Assembly: GCF_014200575.1 (NCBI RefSeq)
Contig: NZ_JACHBZ010000001.1
Coordinates: forward strand, 372,001-436,000
Source of the DNA: Mucilaginibacter saanensis
GTDB lineage: Bacteria > Bacteroidota > Bacteroidia > Sphingobacteriales > Sphingobacteriaceae
Direction of reading: 5' to 3'
DNA length: 64,000 nucleotides
Shown: in pieces, positions 45,871-55,218 of the stretch
Layout of the letters: each line of letters begins with the position of its first letter
Numbering within the stretch: the first letter of the stretch is position 1
Program-made: the position numbers and the translations under genes
Notes under the pieces: model-generated
Database searches by the model: none
The model's input: only the letters and a program-made list of their open reading frames with translations
What the model was told of the DNA's origin: nothing

Positions 45871-46272
45871 TTATCCCTTTGGTTCTGTAGCCAAAACCAG
45901 TTTAATATTTAATTTTTGTGCTATATCCATTACCTGTACCACATCTTGTATGGCTACGGTTTTATCTACATACAAAACTATAGTTAATTCGCTTGCCAGG
46001 CTTTTATAACCGGCCAGTGTAGTTTGCAGGGCATCTACAGGTACTTCCTTTTTATCAACGTAATACCTTAGATCCTTGGTTACCGATACCGTAATTGTTT
46101 TTTTTGATACTGATTGCCCGCTTGATGATTTGGGCAATACCAGCTTAATAACGTTAGGATTGGTTACTGTTGATGCAATGAGGAAAAACAAAAGCAGGAA
46201 GAACATGATGTCATTCATGGCTGATGTGTGAACCTCTGCCGATGCTCCTCTATGTCTTTTTCTTAGATTCAT
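45871..46272 (-). CDS. exbD: ExbD/TolR-type proton-channel component
   Basis: 133 residues, one membrane segment (about 22-42, NDIMFFLLLFFLIASTV) preceded by the basic tail NLRKRHRGASAEVHTSAM. The membrane Asp (D25 region, MNDIMFFLL) that carries protons is in place. The periplasmic domain KTITVSVTKDLRYYVDKKEVPVDALQTTL is typical. It overlaps exbB by 4 bases, so translation is coupled. Confidence 0.93.
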   Translation of the reverse strand: MNLRKRHRGASAEVHTSAMNDIMFFLLLFFLIASTVTNPNVIKLVLPKSSSGQSVSKKTITVSVTKDLRYYVDKKEVPVDALQTTLAGYKSLASELTIVLYVDKTVAIQDVVQVMDIAQKLNIKLVLATEPKG

Positions 46273-46982
46273 TTGCTTGGCTCCTCTAACAGGTCAATAA
46301 ATTCAATAGCATCAGTTTCCAGGCTTAATATCACCTTATCAACCATCATATTTAACACATGATAACACACGTATGCAACAATGCCTACAAAAAGGCCCGC
46401 GGCTGATGTAACCATTTTTACATATAAACCACCTGATATTACACCCATACTGATGTTGTCAGTTTTTGATATATCATAAAATATCTTGATTACCCCGGCA
46501 ATGGTACCCAGGAACCCAAACATGGGCGCAATACCTGCTACGATACCCAAAATACCGATGTTTTTTTCAAGTTTGGATACTTCAAGCTTGCCCACATTTT
46601 CAATAGCGCCTTCAATATCTTTTATTGGGCGACCAATACGCAACAAGCCTTTTTGAAGCATACGGCCAAGCGGCGAGTTATTATTACGGCAAAGTGCAAT
46701 GGCCGATTCCAGGTTACCGGAGTGGATGCTTGCACGCACCTGAACCATTAGGTTTGCTTCGTTTTTTGAAGCTTTACGGATGGTAAAATAGCGCTCAAAA
46801 AATATAACCAAACCCAAAACGGCTAAAATACCGATAGGTACCATTACCCATCCACCTTTGATCAACAGATCGCCAAAGCGTAATTCTTCGGGCTGTGTGG
46901 TTAAGGGTTGGGTTAAATGGTTAGCGGTGTCTGCTAAGTGTTTTGCGGTATCTGCTACTTGCTGTATAAATAATAACGTCAT
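46269..46982 (-). CDS. exbB: MotA/TolQ/ExbB proton-channel protein
   Basis: 237 residues: periplasmic N-terminal part (to about 45), membrane segments at about 50-68, 145-165 and 185-205. Family motif GTIAGVIKIFYDISKTDNISMGVISGGLYVKMVTSAAGLFVGIVAYVCYHVL contains the conserved gating region of the second and third segments. Together with ExbD it forms the proton channel that powers TonB. It overlaps the SPOR gene by 4 bases and exbD by 4 bases. Confidence 0.94.
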   Translation of the reverse strand: MTLLFIQQVADTAKHLADTANHLTQPLTTQPEELRFGDLLIKGGWVMVPIGILAVLGLVIFFERYFTIRKASKNEANLMVQVRASIHSGNLESAIALCRNNNSPLGRMLQKGLLRIGRPIKDIEGAIENVGKLEVSKLEKNIGILGIVAGIAPMFGFLGTIAGVIKIFYDISKTDNISMGVISGGLYVKMVTSAAGLFVGIVAYVCYHVLNMMVDKVILSLETDAIEFIDLLEEPSK

Positions 46983-48124
46983 TTCTTTTGGTTAATAAAT
47001 TGAGTGTAAGAGTCTTTTCTTATTTTTCCTGCTTTTAATAATTTAATTCTTTCGGTCTCGCCTTCAGGATAGGTGGCAAAATGGCCTATAATTACTTTAA
47101 TGAGCCTTCCGGTACCAGCGCCATTTAATATGCGCGCCTCAATACCAATACTTTTAAGGTTTTGTACGGCTTCGTTGCTTTTGGCCGCTGTTCTAAACGC
47201 ACCTGCAAATATTACATATTCTGGTTTGGCAATAGTATCCGCGGTAACAGCTACGGGTATTACCGGTTTATTTAACGTTGTATCTGCCTTAGAAATTGCT
47301 TTTGCCGCAGTATCAACAGGAGGGGGCGCTACTTTTTCGGTATCGGTGTTAACGGTATCGGGTTTTACAGCAGGCTGAGCTGTAGGGTGTCCGGCGGTTG
47401 GTTCGATGCCTGGCCCGTTAAAATTAAACAGGGCAGGATTGTATTTATAAAGGCCAAACGCCCCGGCGGCAATAACAACCGCAACTATCAGTATAATTAG
47501 CCAGATGCTTACCGAGCGTTTGGTATCTTCCGGTTCATCGTATACTAAATCGTCCTGCGGCGGCGCTATTACTGCAACAGGCTGCTCTATTACTGCAGGC
47601 TGCTCTGTTACGACAACAGTCGACTCTGTTACAACAATTGGCTGTTCTGTTACTGCAACAGGATGTTCTGTTACCACAACTGGCGGTGGGAGTGGTGCTT
47701 CGGGCTCCTGCTCCTGGTGTAGCTTTTTAATAGCAACAGGTTCAAAGCCATAAAAATCAGGTGCATCATTGCGCTTTTCCTGAGGTTTAAAAGCAATCTG
47801 ATCATGGTCCATATAAAACCAACCCAGGTTGGCAAAGGTTACCTGATTAAGGGCAACCTCCTGCTTTAGGCTGGTGATATATTTTTCAGTGAAATATTTG
47901 GATGACGCCAGCGAGATCTTTTTCTTTTCGGCAATGTATTGTACCAATACATCATCATCCAATAATTGCGGACTAAATTTTATCTGGTAAGCTGGTGGAT
48001 AAAACTGACGTTCAGCATCGTTATAATAGCCATTTACACGCACTTGCGTAAAGTAACCGAGACCGGGCAGGCTTACTTTGCCATGCTGATCTAACAGTTC
48101 GCTTAAATAATTGGCTATATCCAT
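46979..48124 (-). CDS. HU/CCDC81-type and SPOR-domain inner-membrane protein
   Basis: 381 residues. N-terminal part (about 1-115) resembles the bacterial HU-CCDC81 domain pair (MDIANYLSELLDQHGKVSLPGLGYF, then FANLGWFYMDHDQIAFKP). A repeat linker of VTEQP-type heptads follows (about 145-185), then one membrane segment (about 205-225, SIWLIILIVAVVIAAGAFGLYKY), a Pro/Thr linker and a C-terminal SPOR domain (about 300-378, YVIFAGAFRTAAKSNEAVQNLKSIG) that binds denuded peptidoglycan glycan. It would anchor the ExbB/ExbD/TonB machine at the wall or septum. It starts 38 bases after the barrel gene and its end overlaps exbB. Confidence 0.85.
   Translation of the reverse strand: MDIANYLSELLDQHGKVSLPGLGYFTQVRVNGYYNDAERQFYPPAYQIKFSPQLLDDDVLVQYIAEKKKISLASSKYFTEKYITSLKQEVALNQVTFANLGWFYMDHDQIAFKPQEKRNDAPDFYGFEPVAIKKLHQEQEPEAPLPPPVVVTEHPVAVTEQPIVVTESTVVVTEQPAVIEQPVAVIAPPQDDLVYDEPEDTKRSVSIWLIILIVAVVIAAGAFGLYKYNPALFNFNGPGIEPTAGHPTAQPAVKPDTVNTDTEKVAPPPVDTAAKAISKADTTLNKPVIPVAVTADTIAKPEYVIFAGAFRTAAKSNEAVQNLKSIGIEARILNGAGTGRLIKVIIGHFATYPEGETERIKLLKAGKIRKDSYTQFINQKK
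47569..47690 (-). repeat. Tandem 21-base repeats in the SPOR-protein linker
   Basis: Units of the theme TGTTCTGTTACTGCAACAGG repeat about five to six times inside the coding sequence and encode the peptide theme VVVTEQP. Length differences between strains are likely because unit number is an easy slippage target. They code for a flexible acidic-neutral linker between the HU-like part and the membrane segment. Confidence 0.7.
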
Positions 48125-48162
48125 TCGCTAAAAATACGGTTATTTATAAAACATCAAAAGGC

Positions 48163-49995
48163 TTAAAACGAAAACCCAACGCCGCCAAAGATATTAAATC
48201 CGTAGTTAGGATAGTATAACCAGTTTTGATAACCTGTATTTAAAATGTTATTTGCCTGTACAAACACTGTTATTTTGTTGGTTGCCTTGTACTCAACTCC
48301 ACCACTTAAATCGGCAAATGAAGCAATTGGTTTTTGTGATGCTACCAATCCGTCTGCTGGGCCTGGAACAAATATCCTGTCGTTGGTTGATCCGCGAAAC
48401 AGTAATGAACCGGTTATGCTTACCTTGCTGTTAATGTGGATAGCAGTACCCGCAGTTAACAAAAACTTGGGCAGGTTCCAGGGCTGCGCTTCAGAAGCCA
48501 GCTGATAATCCTTAACTTCAACACGGCCAAAAATATTCAGGTCGTCACTTGCTTTAAAATCAAGTTCGCCGTTAAAGCCATTTACGCGGGCCTTACCGTT
48601 GTCATAAATCACATTAAATTTGTTGCCTTCGGCGTTAAAATTGCTAACAAGTAAAGGCATGTCCTTAATGCTGTTGCGGAATACGGATGCTTTAAAGCTC
48701 AAGCCTGGTGCCAGCGTGCCTTTTAATCCGGCGCTGATGTCTAACTGATCAACCGAGTTTTTGATGTCGATGTTTTGACCCAGGAACGGGTTGATGTTGG
48801 CAAAATCACGAATAGATGACCTGTTTACATCGCCTTTGGCCTCCACAAATAAGCGTACGTATTTAGGGATTACCTGAACCTCTAATTTAGCTGCCGGAAA
48901 AATGTAGAATTTGCCAAACTCGCCAAATTCCTTTTCAATATTTATACCCGCATCAATTTTGTAATTGGTGCCCTGGAATTTGATATAAGGGTTTAACCTT
49001 AAAATATTATTGCTGATTTTGTAAAGACTATCTTTCTGGCTGCTCAAATCAACCGAGCCGCTTAAGCCTGCATAAAACTGCTTTACAGTTTGATTGATAA
49101 AGCCTGAAATAACAAAGTTGTTTTCCCTGGCCTGGTATGCGTTGCTGAATGCATAACCTTTTACTTTTAAAGCATAAGTAAAGTCATTCTCTACGTCTTT
49201 AAAATTTTTGGCAAGTTCAGCTTCGGCGCCAATGGTGTTAAAGTGTTGTTTGCCCGGTACAAATGTATTGTCTGGTGCCGATTGATCGTAACCATAAAAG
49301 TTGGTACCTATGCGGTTATAGGTAATACGACCGCTAACCGTATTGTCGGCCATGATGCTTTTGCCGAATACGCCTACATCATCTTTGCTCTGTGTTTGTT
49401 TTTGCAGTGAGCCAGATTGCGAAAAGTGTTTCAGATACCCACCCACTTGTAAGGCTTCATCGCGACCGTTGGAAAAATAAGCCTCGCCCAAAAAGGTTTT
49501 TAAGTTTCCGATACCTGCCTTAACGTAGTTGTTGAGTAGCACAGAATCCTGCTCGGGTGGCCTTTTCATGGCATCCAGTTGCCTGATCTCTGAATTTTGT
49601 TCCTGTCTTTTATCTAAAGGAGCATAAATCAGCGGAGCTTTAAACGGCACTTTATCTTCCAGATCAGGGTTGCGGCGTATTTTTACAGCATCGGCTAATA
49701 CAGGTTTATAAGCGGTAGTTACCACAATTTCCTCAGAAAGGCTGCCGCCATTTGACGGGTTGTTGCCATTTGCGCCACCTTTTTGAGTAGTATCCTGCGC
49801 CGCTTTTGCTGCTGCATCGCCTACATTTTTTGATGATGCTGTACCTGCCGTCTTTTTAGGAGCAGCTTTTGGCGTAGTTTTCTTTACAGTTTTTACTGTT
49901 GCCTTTTTTGCCGGTTTCTTTGTTTGTGCTTGTGCAGGAACAAAGTATAATGCAATTATTAAGGTAAGCAGCGTATAGATGTATTTTAAGTTCAT
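48163..49995 (-). CDS. TonB-box outer-membrane beta-barrel without a plug domain
   Basis: 610 residues from ATG 49995, with signal peptide (to about 24, VPAQAQ). A Lys/Ala/Pro-rich basic stretch (about 25-60) and a low-complexity part precede a TonB-box-like LSEEIVVTTAYKPVLADAVKIRRNP. The barrel begins at about residue 170 with no recognisable plug domain; it ends in NYGFNIFGGVGFSF. I prefer 49995 over an upstream GTG because the longer form overlaps the TPR gene end by 50 bases. The gap to the TPR gene is then 34 bases. It is the probable TonB partner in this operon. Confidence 0.85.
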   Translation of the reverse strand: MNLKYIYTLLTLIIALYFVPAQAQTKKPAKKATVKTVKKTTPKAAPKKTAGTASSKNVGDAAAKAAQDTTQKGGANGNNPSNGGSLSEEIVVTTAYKPVLADAVKIRRNPDLEDKVPFKAPLIYAPLDKRQEQNSEIRQLDAMKRPPEQDSVLLNNYVKAGIGNLKTFLGEAYFSNGRDEALQVGGYLKHFSQSGSLQKQTQSKDDVGVFGKSIMADNTVSGRITYNRIGTNFYGYDQSAPDNTFVPGKQHFNTIGAEAELAKNFKDVENDFTYALKVKGYAFSNAYQARENNFVISGFINQTVKQFYAGLSGSVDLSSQKDSLYKISNNILRLNPYIKFQGTNYKIDAGINIEKEFGEFGKFYIFPAAKLEVQVIPKYVRLFVEAKGDVNRSSIRDFANINPFLGQNIDIKNSVDQLDISAGLKGTLAPGLSFKASVFRNSIKDMPLLVSNFNAEGNKFNVIYDNGKARVNGFNGELDFKASDDLNIFGRVEVKDYQLASEAQPWNLPKFLLTAGTAIHINSKVSITGSLLFRGSTNDRIFVPGPADGLVASQKPIASFADLSGGVEYKATNKITVFVQANNILNTGYQNWLYYPNYGFNIFGGVGFSF

Positions 49996-50029
49996 TGCTT
50001 GTCTTTTTATATTATTCTTTGTCATCCTG

Positions 50030-53000
50030 TTAATTTTGACCGGTTTTGGTGGTATCAGCCGGGGCCGGTTTATTATCATCGGTGGTATCAGTTACCGGTG
50101 TTTCTGTTTTTACAGGTTTGCCGGTTATTACCCCCATTTTTTGTTTGGCAGTTTGTAATATATCATCATTGCCTTTGTAATTGTCAATGATACTCTGCAA
50201 GGTGGCTTTAGCCTGGAAATTATCTTTTAACCTTACATAATTATCGGCCAGCAAAATGTAGGTTTTAGCTACCCAGTAATCATAGTTCGGCATTTCTTTA
50301 GCCAGGTCAAAACACATTTTTTGTGATGTTTTATAACGGCCCTTAAAGTATTCAATGTTGGCAACGTTATATTTTGCTTCCGCAGCAGCTACTGTTTTGG
50401 TATTGGTTACGGTGTAATCAAACTCTTTGATAGCGGTGGTAGTATCACCTTTTTGCAGATACGCTTTACCTGCATATAAACCAGTACGGAATTTGTCTTC
50501 CTGGGCCGCTTTATCATTACCTCTTACTTGTTTAACGTAGTTCAACACGTCGTCTGGCATTTGCATTTCTGCATAGCAAAGCAACAGATTGTTGATAGCG
50601 AAGGAATAATCTTCCTTGTACTCGGCATTGGTTTCCAACCTTTTCAGGAATACAATGGCTTCATTATATTTTTTCTGACTAATGTTAAGCTTGGCCATGC
50701 TCACCAATGATTTTTCAGTGTAGGCGCTTGTCCAGTCGTTCAGGATCAGGTTGTAGTCTGTTATCGCTTCGGCCGAGCGGTTAAGGTTAACCAAACTTTG
50801 TGCCCTGATAAACCTGGCCTGTTTTTCATATATCTGCTTGCTTGGGAATTTATCAAAGTACGCATTAACAGCACCTAAGGTGCCTTGCCAGTCGCCTTTT
50901 AAATAAAGGTTATTGGCGGCGGTTATCATGATGTCTTCCTGTTGCGAGGTAGTATAGTTACCAATAGGAGTGCTTGTAGCGTAAGTAATAAACGTTTGGG
51001 CATCACCTTTATCGGTATATATTTTTTCAATCTGTTTAAGAGCCTGCTTAGCCTCATCGCTTGATGAGTAATCCTGAACCACTTTTTTAAATGATTCTAC
51101 AGCCAGATCATCGTTACCGGCATTATAGTCAATTAAACCAATGGTAACCAGTGCGCGTGGCACATAGCTGCTGTGCGGATATTTCTGGATCATGGCGTTC
51201 AGATCTGTTTTTGCCTTATCACCATCGTTTTTCAGGAAATAGGTGTAAGCAATTTCAAATGAGGCATCATCGGCATAATCAGAGTTCGGGAACTTGTTCA
51301 GTACATCGTTCAGGGTACTGATCTTGGTATCCAGCGATCCCTGCAAGCCTTGTATCATCCCACGTTGAAACAGCGCGTAGTCTTCGCCCTGGCTGTGCAT
51401 GGCAATAATACGGTTATAATAATCCAGAGAGGTGCCGTAGCTCTTCATTACAAAGTAGCTGTCACCAAGTCTGGTTATAGCATCATTCTCGGTGTTTTTG
51501 TCAATCTGGGCACCGCGTAAAAACTTTTCAAAGTAGTTAGCCGCCTTTTTATATTGCTCGCCATAAAAAGCAGCATAGGCTAAAGCGTAGTTAGCGTAGT
51601 TGGCCACATCGGTTTCCTTAGCCTCGGGCATGCTTAAAAACTGCTCAAAGGTTTCAACCGATTCATCGTATTTACGCACCTCATACATGGATTCGGCCAT
51701 CCAATAGGTGGTTAAGGCCTGTGTTTTGGTGTCAATAGGATTTTTTAATGAACGCAGAAAAATACCAATTGCATTTTCAAAGGCGCGCTCGTTATAAAAC
51801 TCTAAACCGCGGTAGTAGGTAACCTTTTGATAAGCTATCTGGGCGCTTTCTGATTTATTAGGGATAGGCTCCAGTATTTCAACTGCCTCTTTGTAATTGC
51901 GTGAGTTTAACAACTCTTCGCCAAGTAATATCTTAACCTCATCATTACGGCGCGAGCGTGGATAGGTTTTTAAATATAAGCGGGTAGCGGCAAGGGCATC
52001 TGTATTAAAATCAAGCTCGTAAGATAGCTTAGCGTATTCATACAAGGCATCTTCTTGCAATTGCTTATCATAGGTAAGCTTTGATGCTGCCAAAAATGCG
52101 TTGCGCGCACTTTGCTTGTTGTTCATTTTCAGGAAAACATCACCCAGGGTATAATTACCGCTTTGGCTGTATACGTCATGCTGCTCAACCAAACGTTCAA
52201 GCTCAGTAGCTGCCTGTGCATAATTACCCACCTTGTAATAGGTATAACCTATCTGGTAGCTATCCTGTGTATTTTGGGTTTTACCCTGATCCCTGTCCTG
52301 GAAACGGCCGTAGTATTTAACGGCATTATCATAATCAGCCTTGGCAAAATACGAGGCGGCAATAATACGCAGCATCTCGGTTTCGTGCTCCTGATGGGTG
52401 CTGTTTACAATAGGCACAGCATAGCTGATCACATCGTTGTAACGCTTATCTAAAAAGTAAACCGCAGATATGTAGTAAGGGTAGCTTTTTTCGTATTTCT
52501 TTGAATTTTTTAACTTTTCAAAGTTGGCTAATGCCAGGTGATAATCCTTATTCAGATAAGCTATATAAGCAAAGTAATAGGTGGCATCCTCGGTAAATTC
52601 AGATTTTTTATTTTTTACCTCGGCAAAAAGCAGTTGAGCGTTTTTGAAATCGTTTATAGCAAAATATGCATAACCCTTACGAAACTTATACTCGGTATTG
52701 TCGTGACCATTCAGCTCGCCTGCCTGCACTTTATCAAACCAGCGCAGTGCGTCCTGATACTTGCCTTGTTTAAAATATGATTTACCAATCTGGAAGTAAG
52801 CAAGCTTGGTTAAGGGGTTTTCAGGGTGCTCTTTTATAAAGCGCAGAAACATGCTCTCGGCATCATCATTACCCAGGTTAAGGGCACAATAAGCCTCATA
52901 ATACTGGCAGTTTTCCTTAACTAAGGATAGCTCAGACTCAAACTGAGGCTGGGTAGTAGTTTTAAGCCTTGAGGCTTCAACAAGGCGGAATTGCTCGGCA

Positions 53001-53152
53001 GCCGACACATATTTACCCTTGTCCATCAGATCAATAGCCGTATGATAGGTACGGTATATTTGCGACGACGGGTTTTGTTGGGCGCTGGCGGTTGAAACAA
53101 TAAATACCGGGATGAGCAGGGAGATGTATTTGATTTTTATCATAAAGCGCAT
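50030..53152 (-). CDS. Large exported tetratricopeptide-repeat protein
   Basis: 1040 residues from ATG 53152, signal peptide (about 1-28, FIVSTASAQQ). More than a dozen TPR-type helix pairs are readable through the whole length, e.g. AYFQIGKSYFKQGKYQDALRWFDKV, ALAYAAFYGEQYKKAANYFEKFL, AKYNVANIEYFKGRYKTSQKMC. The Ybg F/BamD-like pattern suggests a periplasmic scaffold. First gene of the TPR-barrel-SPOR-exbB-exbD-tonB series, so it likely assembles around the ExbBD-TonB machine. Starts at 53152 or 53143 are close; the longer reading (53212) adds a non-signal stretch. Confidence 0.88.
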   Translation of the reverse strand: MRFMIKIKYISLLIPVFIVSTASAQQNPSSQIYRTYHTAIDLMDKGKYVSAAEQFRLVEASRLKTTTQPQFESELSLVKENCQYYEAYCALNLGNDDAESMFLRFIKEHPENPLTKLAYFQIGKSYFKQGKYQDALRWFDKVQAGELNGHDNTEYKFRKGYAYFAINDFKNAQLLFAEVKNKKSEFTEDATYYFAYIAYLNKDYHLALANFEKLKNSKKYEKSYPYYISAVYFLDKRYNDVISYAVPIVNSTHQEHETEMLRIIAASYFAKADYDNAVKYYGRFQDRDQGKTQNTQDSYQIGYTYYKVGNYAQAATELERLVEQHDVYSQSGNYTLGDVFLKMNNKQSARNAFLAASKLTYDKQLQEDALYEYAKLSYELDFNTDALAATRLYLKTYPRSRRNDEVKILLGEELLNSRNYKEAVEILEPIPNKSESAQIAYQKVTYYRGLEFYNERAFENAIGIFLRSLKNPIDTKTQALTTYWMAESMYEVRKYDESVETFEQFLSMPEAKETDVANYANYALAYAAFYGEQYKKAANYFEKFLRGAQIDKNTENDAITRLGDSYFVMKSYGTSLDYYNRIIAMHSQGEDYALFQRGMIQGLQGSLDTKISTLNDVLNKFPNSDYADDASFEIAYTYFLKNDGDKAKTDLNAMIQKYPHSSYVPRALVTIGLIDYNAGNDDLAVESFKKVVQDYSSSDEAKQALKQIEKIYTDKGDAQTFITYATSTPIGNYTTSQQEDIMITAANNLYLKGDWQGTLGAVNAYFDKFPSKQIYEKQARFIRAQSLVNLNRSAEAITDYNLILNDWTSAYTEKSLVSMAKLNISQKKYNEAIVFLKRLETNAEYKEDYSFAINNLLLCYAEMQMPDDVLNYVKQVRGNDKAAQEDKFRTGLYAGKAYLQKGDTTTAIKEFDYTVTNTKTVAAAEAKYNVANIEYFKGRYKTSQKMCFDLAKEMPNYDYWVAKTYILLADNYVRLKDNFQAKATLQSIIDNYKGNDDILQTAKQKMGVITGKPVKTETPVTDTTDDNKPAPADTTKTGQN

Positions 53153-53373
53153 ACTAACGATGTTGCGAAAATAATGAAACGAAAAGGAGCAATTAACATA
53201 AGTAATTAACAAATGTGGAAAACATATTTAATTAACGAAGGTAATACTTAAGATAATATGTGTGTGGAAAACTTTAAAATTGTTGAGTATACCATAGTGC
53301 TGGTAACGGAACCCAAAGGTAACTAAAACTGTAGTACGGCCACAATTTATTTAAATATAAAGCATTATATAAC

Positions 53374-54513
53374 ATGGCGTGTTGTGCAACAGCAGGATTA
53401 ACTTTCATAAACTTTTTTTCGCACCGTATAAGTTTGCGCGGTAAGTTGCTTTTATTCATGAGCTTGTTTTTTTGCCAATATTTAAAAGCTCAAAAAATAA
53501 CTGGCTCAATTGTTTTAAATAATGATCAATTGGCGGTATTGCCCAAGGAGTTTTATATAGCTGCCGTTGTTGATGACCGGGATGACCGTAATGCTGTTGC
53601 CTGGTTGCTGCCATTCGGTACCGCAACCGCTACTTCTGCTAAATATCCTGTTGACCTAAAGGGAGGAACCTTGGCAGCTATCAGGCAGTTTATTGATGTT
53701 GCTATGCCGGCCAATAAAGGCTTGCGGCCAGTTGTTATGCATATTAAAACGTTCAGGCTTGATGAAACCCTGCTTCCGACCGGTTATGTAGAAGGCAAAC
53801 TGAAAGTATCACTCTCCTTTGATCTGCAAAAGCCAGATCAGCTTATCTACCTCACGGATTATAACGGCAGCGCAGATTATAACCGGCGGGTGAATCAGGA
53901 TGTTGATGTTAAAGTGGTACTGAGGCGGGCATTAGAGTATGGCCTCAACAATTTCAATAGCTGGATTAATAGGGAAGCCGCTACCAACGTTAAATTGGCT
54001 AAAGGTGTAAAAATATATTTTACCGAATACACCGAGCGACCCGAGGGCGATACCATATACTACTCGCCCCAAAGGCCGCTGCAATGGGCCGATTTTATGG
54101 CCAAGCCAATGATTAGCAGGTTTGGTGCATCGGTTTTGCCGGGTGTTGGTTATAACGAGGATGTGACTGTGGATAAAGGTATAGTCATGGTGCACCTGAG
54201 TATGAAAGTGTATTTACCTAAAAGCGCTTGCTGGGTAAAAGCCGATAGCCGGAACGGCTATAGTTTAAATCACGAGCAACGGCATTTTGATATTGTGAAA
54301 ATTATATCTGAACGTTTTAAACAGAAATTGAAAGCAGAAAAATTAACCATTGATAATTATGACGGCCCTATCAGTGTACAATACCTGGAAATACTCCATG
54401 AAATGAATGTAATGCAGGATCAATACGATGGGGAAACCGGTCATGGTATGAATACCGCCATTCAGCAGCAGTGGAATGAAAGGATTGATAAGGAGCTGGG
54501 TAGTTTTAAGTAG
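53374..54513 (+). CDS. DUF922-like exported protein with an HExxH motif
   Basis: 379 residues; hydrophobic stretch at about 24-38 (GKLLLFMSLFFCQYLKAQ) as signal peptide. The C-terminal half resembles DUF922: RPLQWADFMAKP, then LNHEQRHFDIVKIISERFKQKL with H300-E301-x2-H304, a zinc-binding HExxH. The N-terminal half (about 40-180) is a beta-rich part of unknown family. DUF922 is a predicted but unproven zinc protease. The first start codon or an internal Met (about residue 29) could be used; the longer form has extra residues before the signal. Single gene divergent from the TPR gene. Confidence 0.8.
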   Translation: MACCATAGLTFINFFSHRISLRGKLLLFMSLFFCQYLKAQKITGSIVLNNDQLAVLPKEFYIAAVVDDRDDRNAVAWLLPFGTATATSAKYPVDLKGGTLAAIRQFIDVAMPANKGLRPVVMHIKTFRLDETLLPTGYVEGKLKVSLSFDLQKPDQLIYLTDYNGSADYNRRVNQDVDVKVVLRRALEYGLNNFNSWINREAATNVKLAKGVKIYFTEYTERPEGDTIYYSPQRPLQWADFMAKPMISRFGASVLPGVGYNEDVTVDKGIVMVHLSMKVYLPKSACWVKADSRNGYSLNHEQRHFDIVKIISERFKQKLKAEKLTIDNYDGPISVQYLEILHEMNVMQDQYDGETGHGMNTAIQQQWNERIDKELGSFK

Positions 54514-54610
54514 TTTCCTATTTCCTGTTTGAAAAGGAAGCAAAAAAATTAGAGAGATATCCAAAATCAAATACCCTAAACCTCAATTCAAAAATATCTT
54601 TCATTTATTT

Positions 54611-54639
54611 TTGAAAGTTTGAAAACTTATTTACATTTG
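54611..54639 (+). promoter_or_regulatory. Promoter of the GbsR/MarR gene with embedded palindrome
   Basis: TTG at 54611-54613, 18 bases, then TACATTTG (54632-54639). The ATG starts only 5 bases after the box, so the transcript should be nearly leaderless. Between the two elements lies AAGTTT-GA-AAACTT (54615-54628), a perfect 14-base inverted repeat where a bound repressor would block polymerase. Auto-regulation by the encoded regulator is inferred. Confidence 0.65.
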
Positions 54640-54643
54640 TACT

Positions 54644-55150
54644 ATGGAATTGGCAGAAGCAAAGTTAAAATTCATTGAGGCCTGGGGTAAGTTGGGATCG
54701 GAGTGGGGAATAAACCGTACCATGGCGCAGGTGCATGCTTTGCTGTTAGTATCGCCCGAGGCTTTAACCACGGAGGAGGTAATGGCGGAGCTAAGTATAT
54801 CGCGCGGTAATGCCAATATGACCCTGCGCGATCTGATGGATTGGGGATTGGTTGAAAAACAACATAAAACAGGGAAGCGCAAAGAGTACTTTTATGCCGA
54901 GAAGGATACCTGGATTATTGCAAGACGCGTGGCAGAAGAACGGAAAAAACGTGAGCTGGACCCGGTGATTAAAATATTGGGACAATTATCAGAAGTTAAA
55001 GGCGACGAAAAAGACCCGGCTTTTAACGCGTTTAAATCATCGGTAACAGATATTAGTAAATTGGCTAATAACGTGAACAAAACTTTGGACACAATGCTAA
55101 AGGCTGAAGAGAACTGGTTTTTTGGTTCGATATTTAAAATATTCAAGTAA
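54644..55150 (+). CDS. GbsR/MarR-type transcriptional regulator
   Basis: 168 residues. Winged helix at about 25-90: WGINRTMAQVHALLLVSPEALTTEEVMAELSISRGNANMTLRDLMDWGLVEKQHKTGKRKEYFYAEKDTW. This matches the GbsR branch of MarR-like repressors (betaine-synthesis type), also found beside transporters in Bacteroidota. The C-terminal helical part (about 100-165) is a dimer region. Its own promoter holds a 14-base palindrome. The membrane protein gene follows 68 bases downstream and is its probable target. Confidence 0.9.
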   Translation: MELAEAKLKFIEAWGKLGSEWGINRTMAQVHALLLVSPEALTTEEVMAELSISRGNANMTLRDLMDWGLVEKQHKTGKRKEYFYAEKDTWIIARRVAEERKKRELDPVIKILGQLSEVKGDEKDPAFNAFKSSVTDISKLANNVNKTLDTMLKAEENWFFGSIFKIFK

Positions 55151-55218
55151 TTTTTTTACTCAAATATTTCAATTTTTCCTGAAAATTCAATAATTAATAA
55201 CAATAAATAATAAAAACC

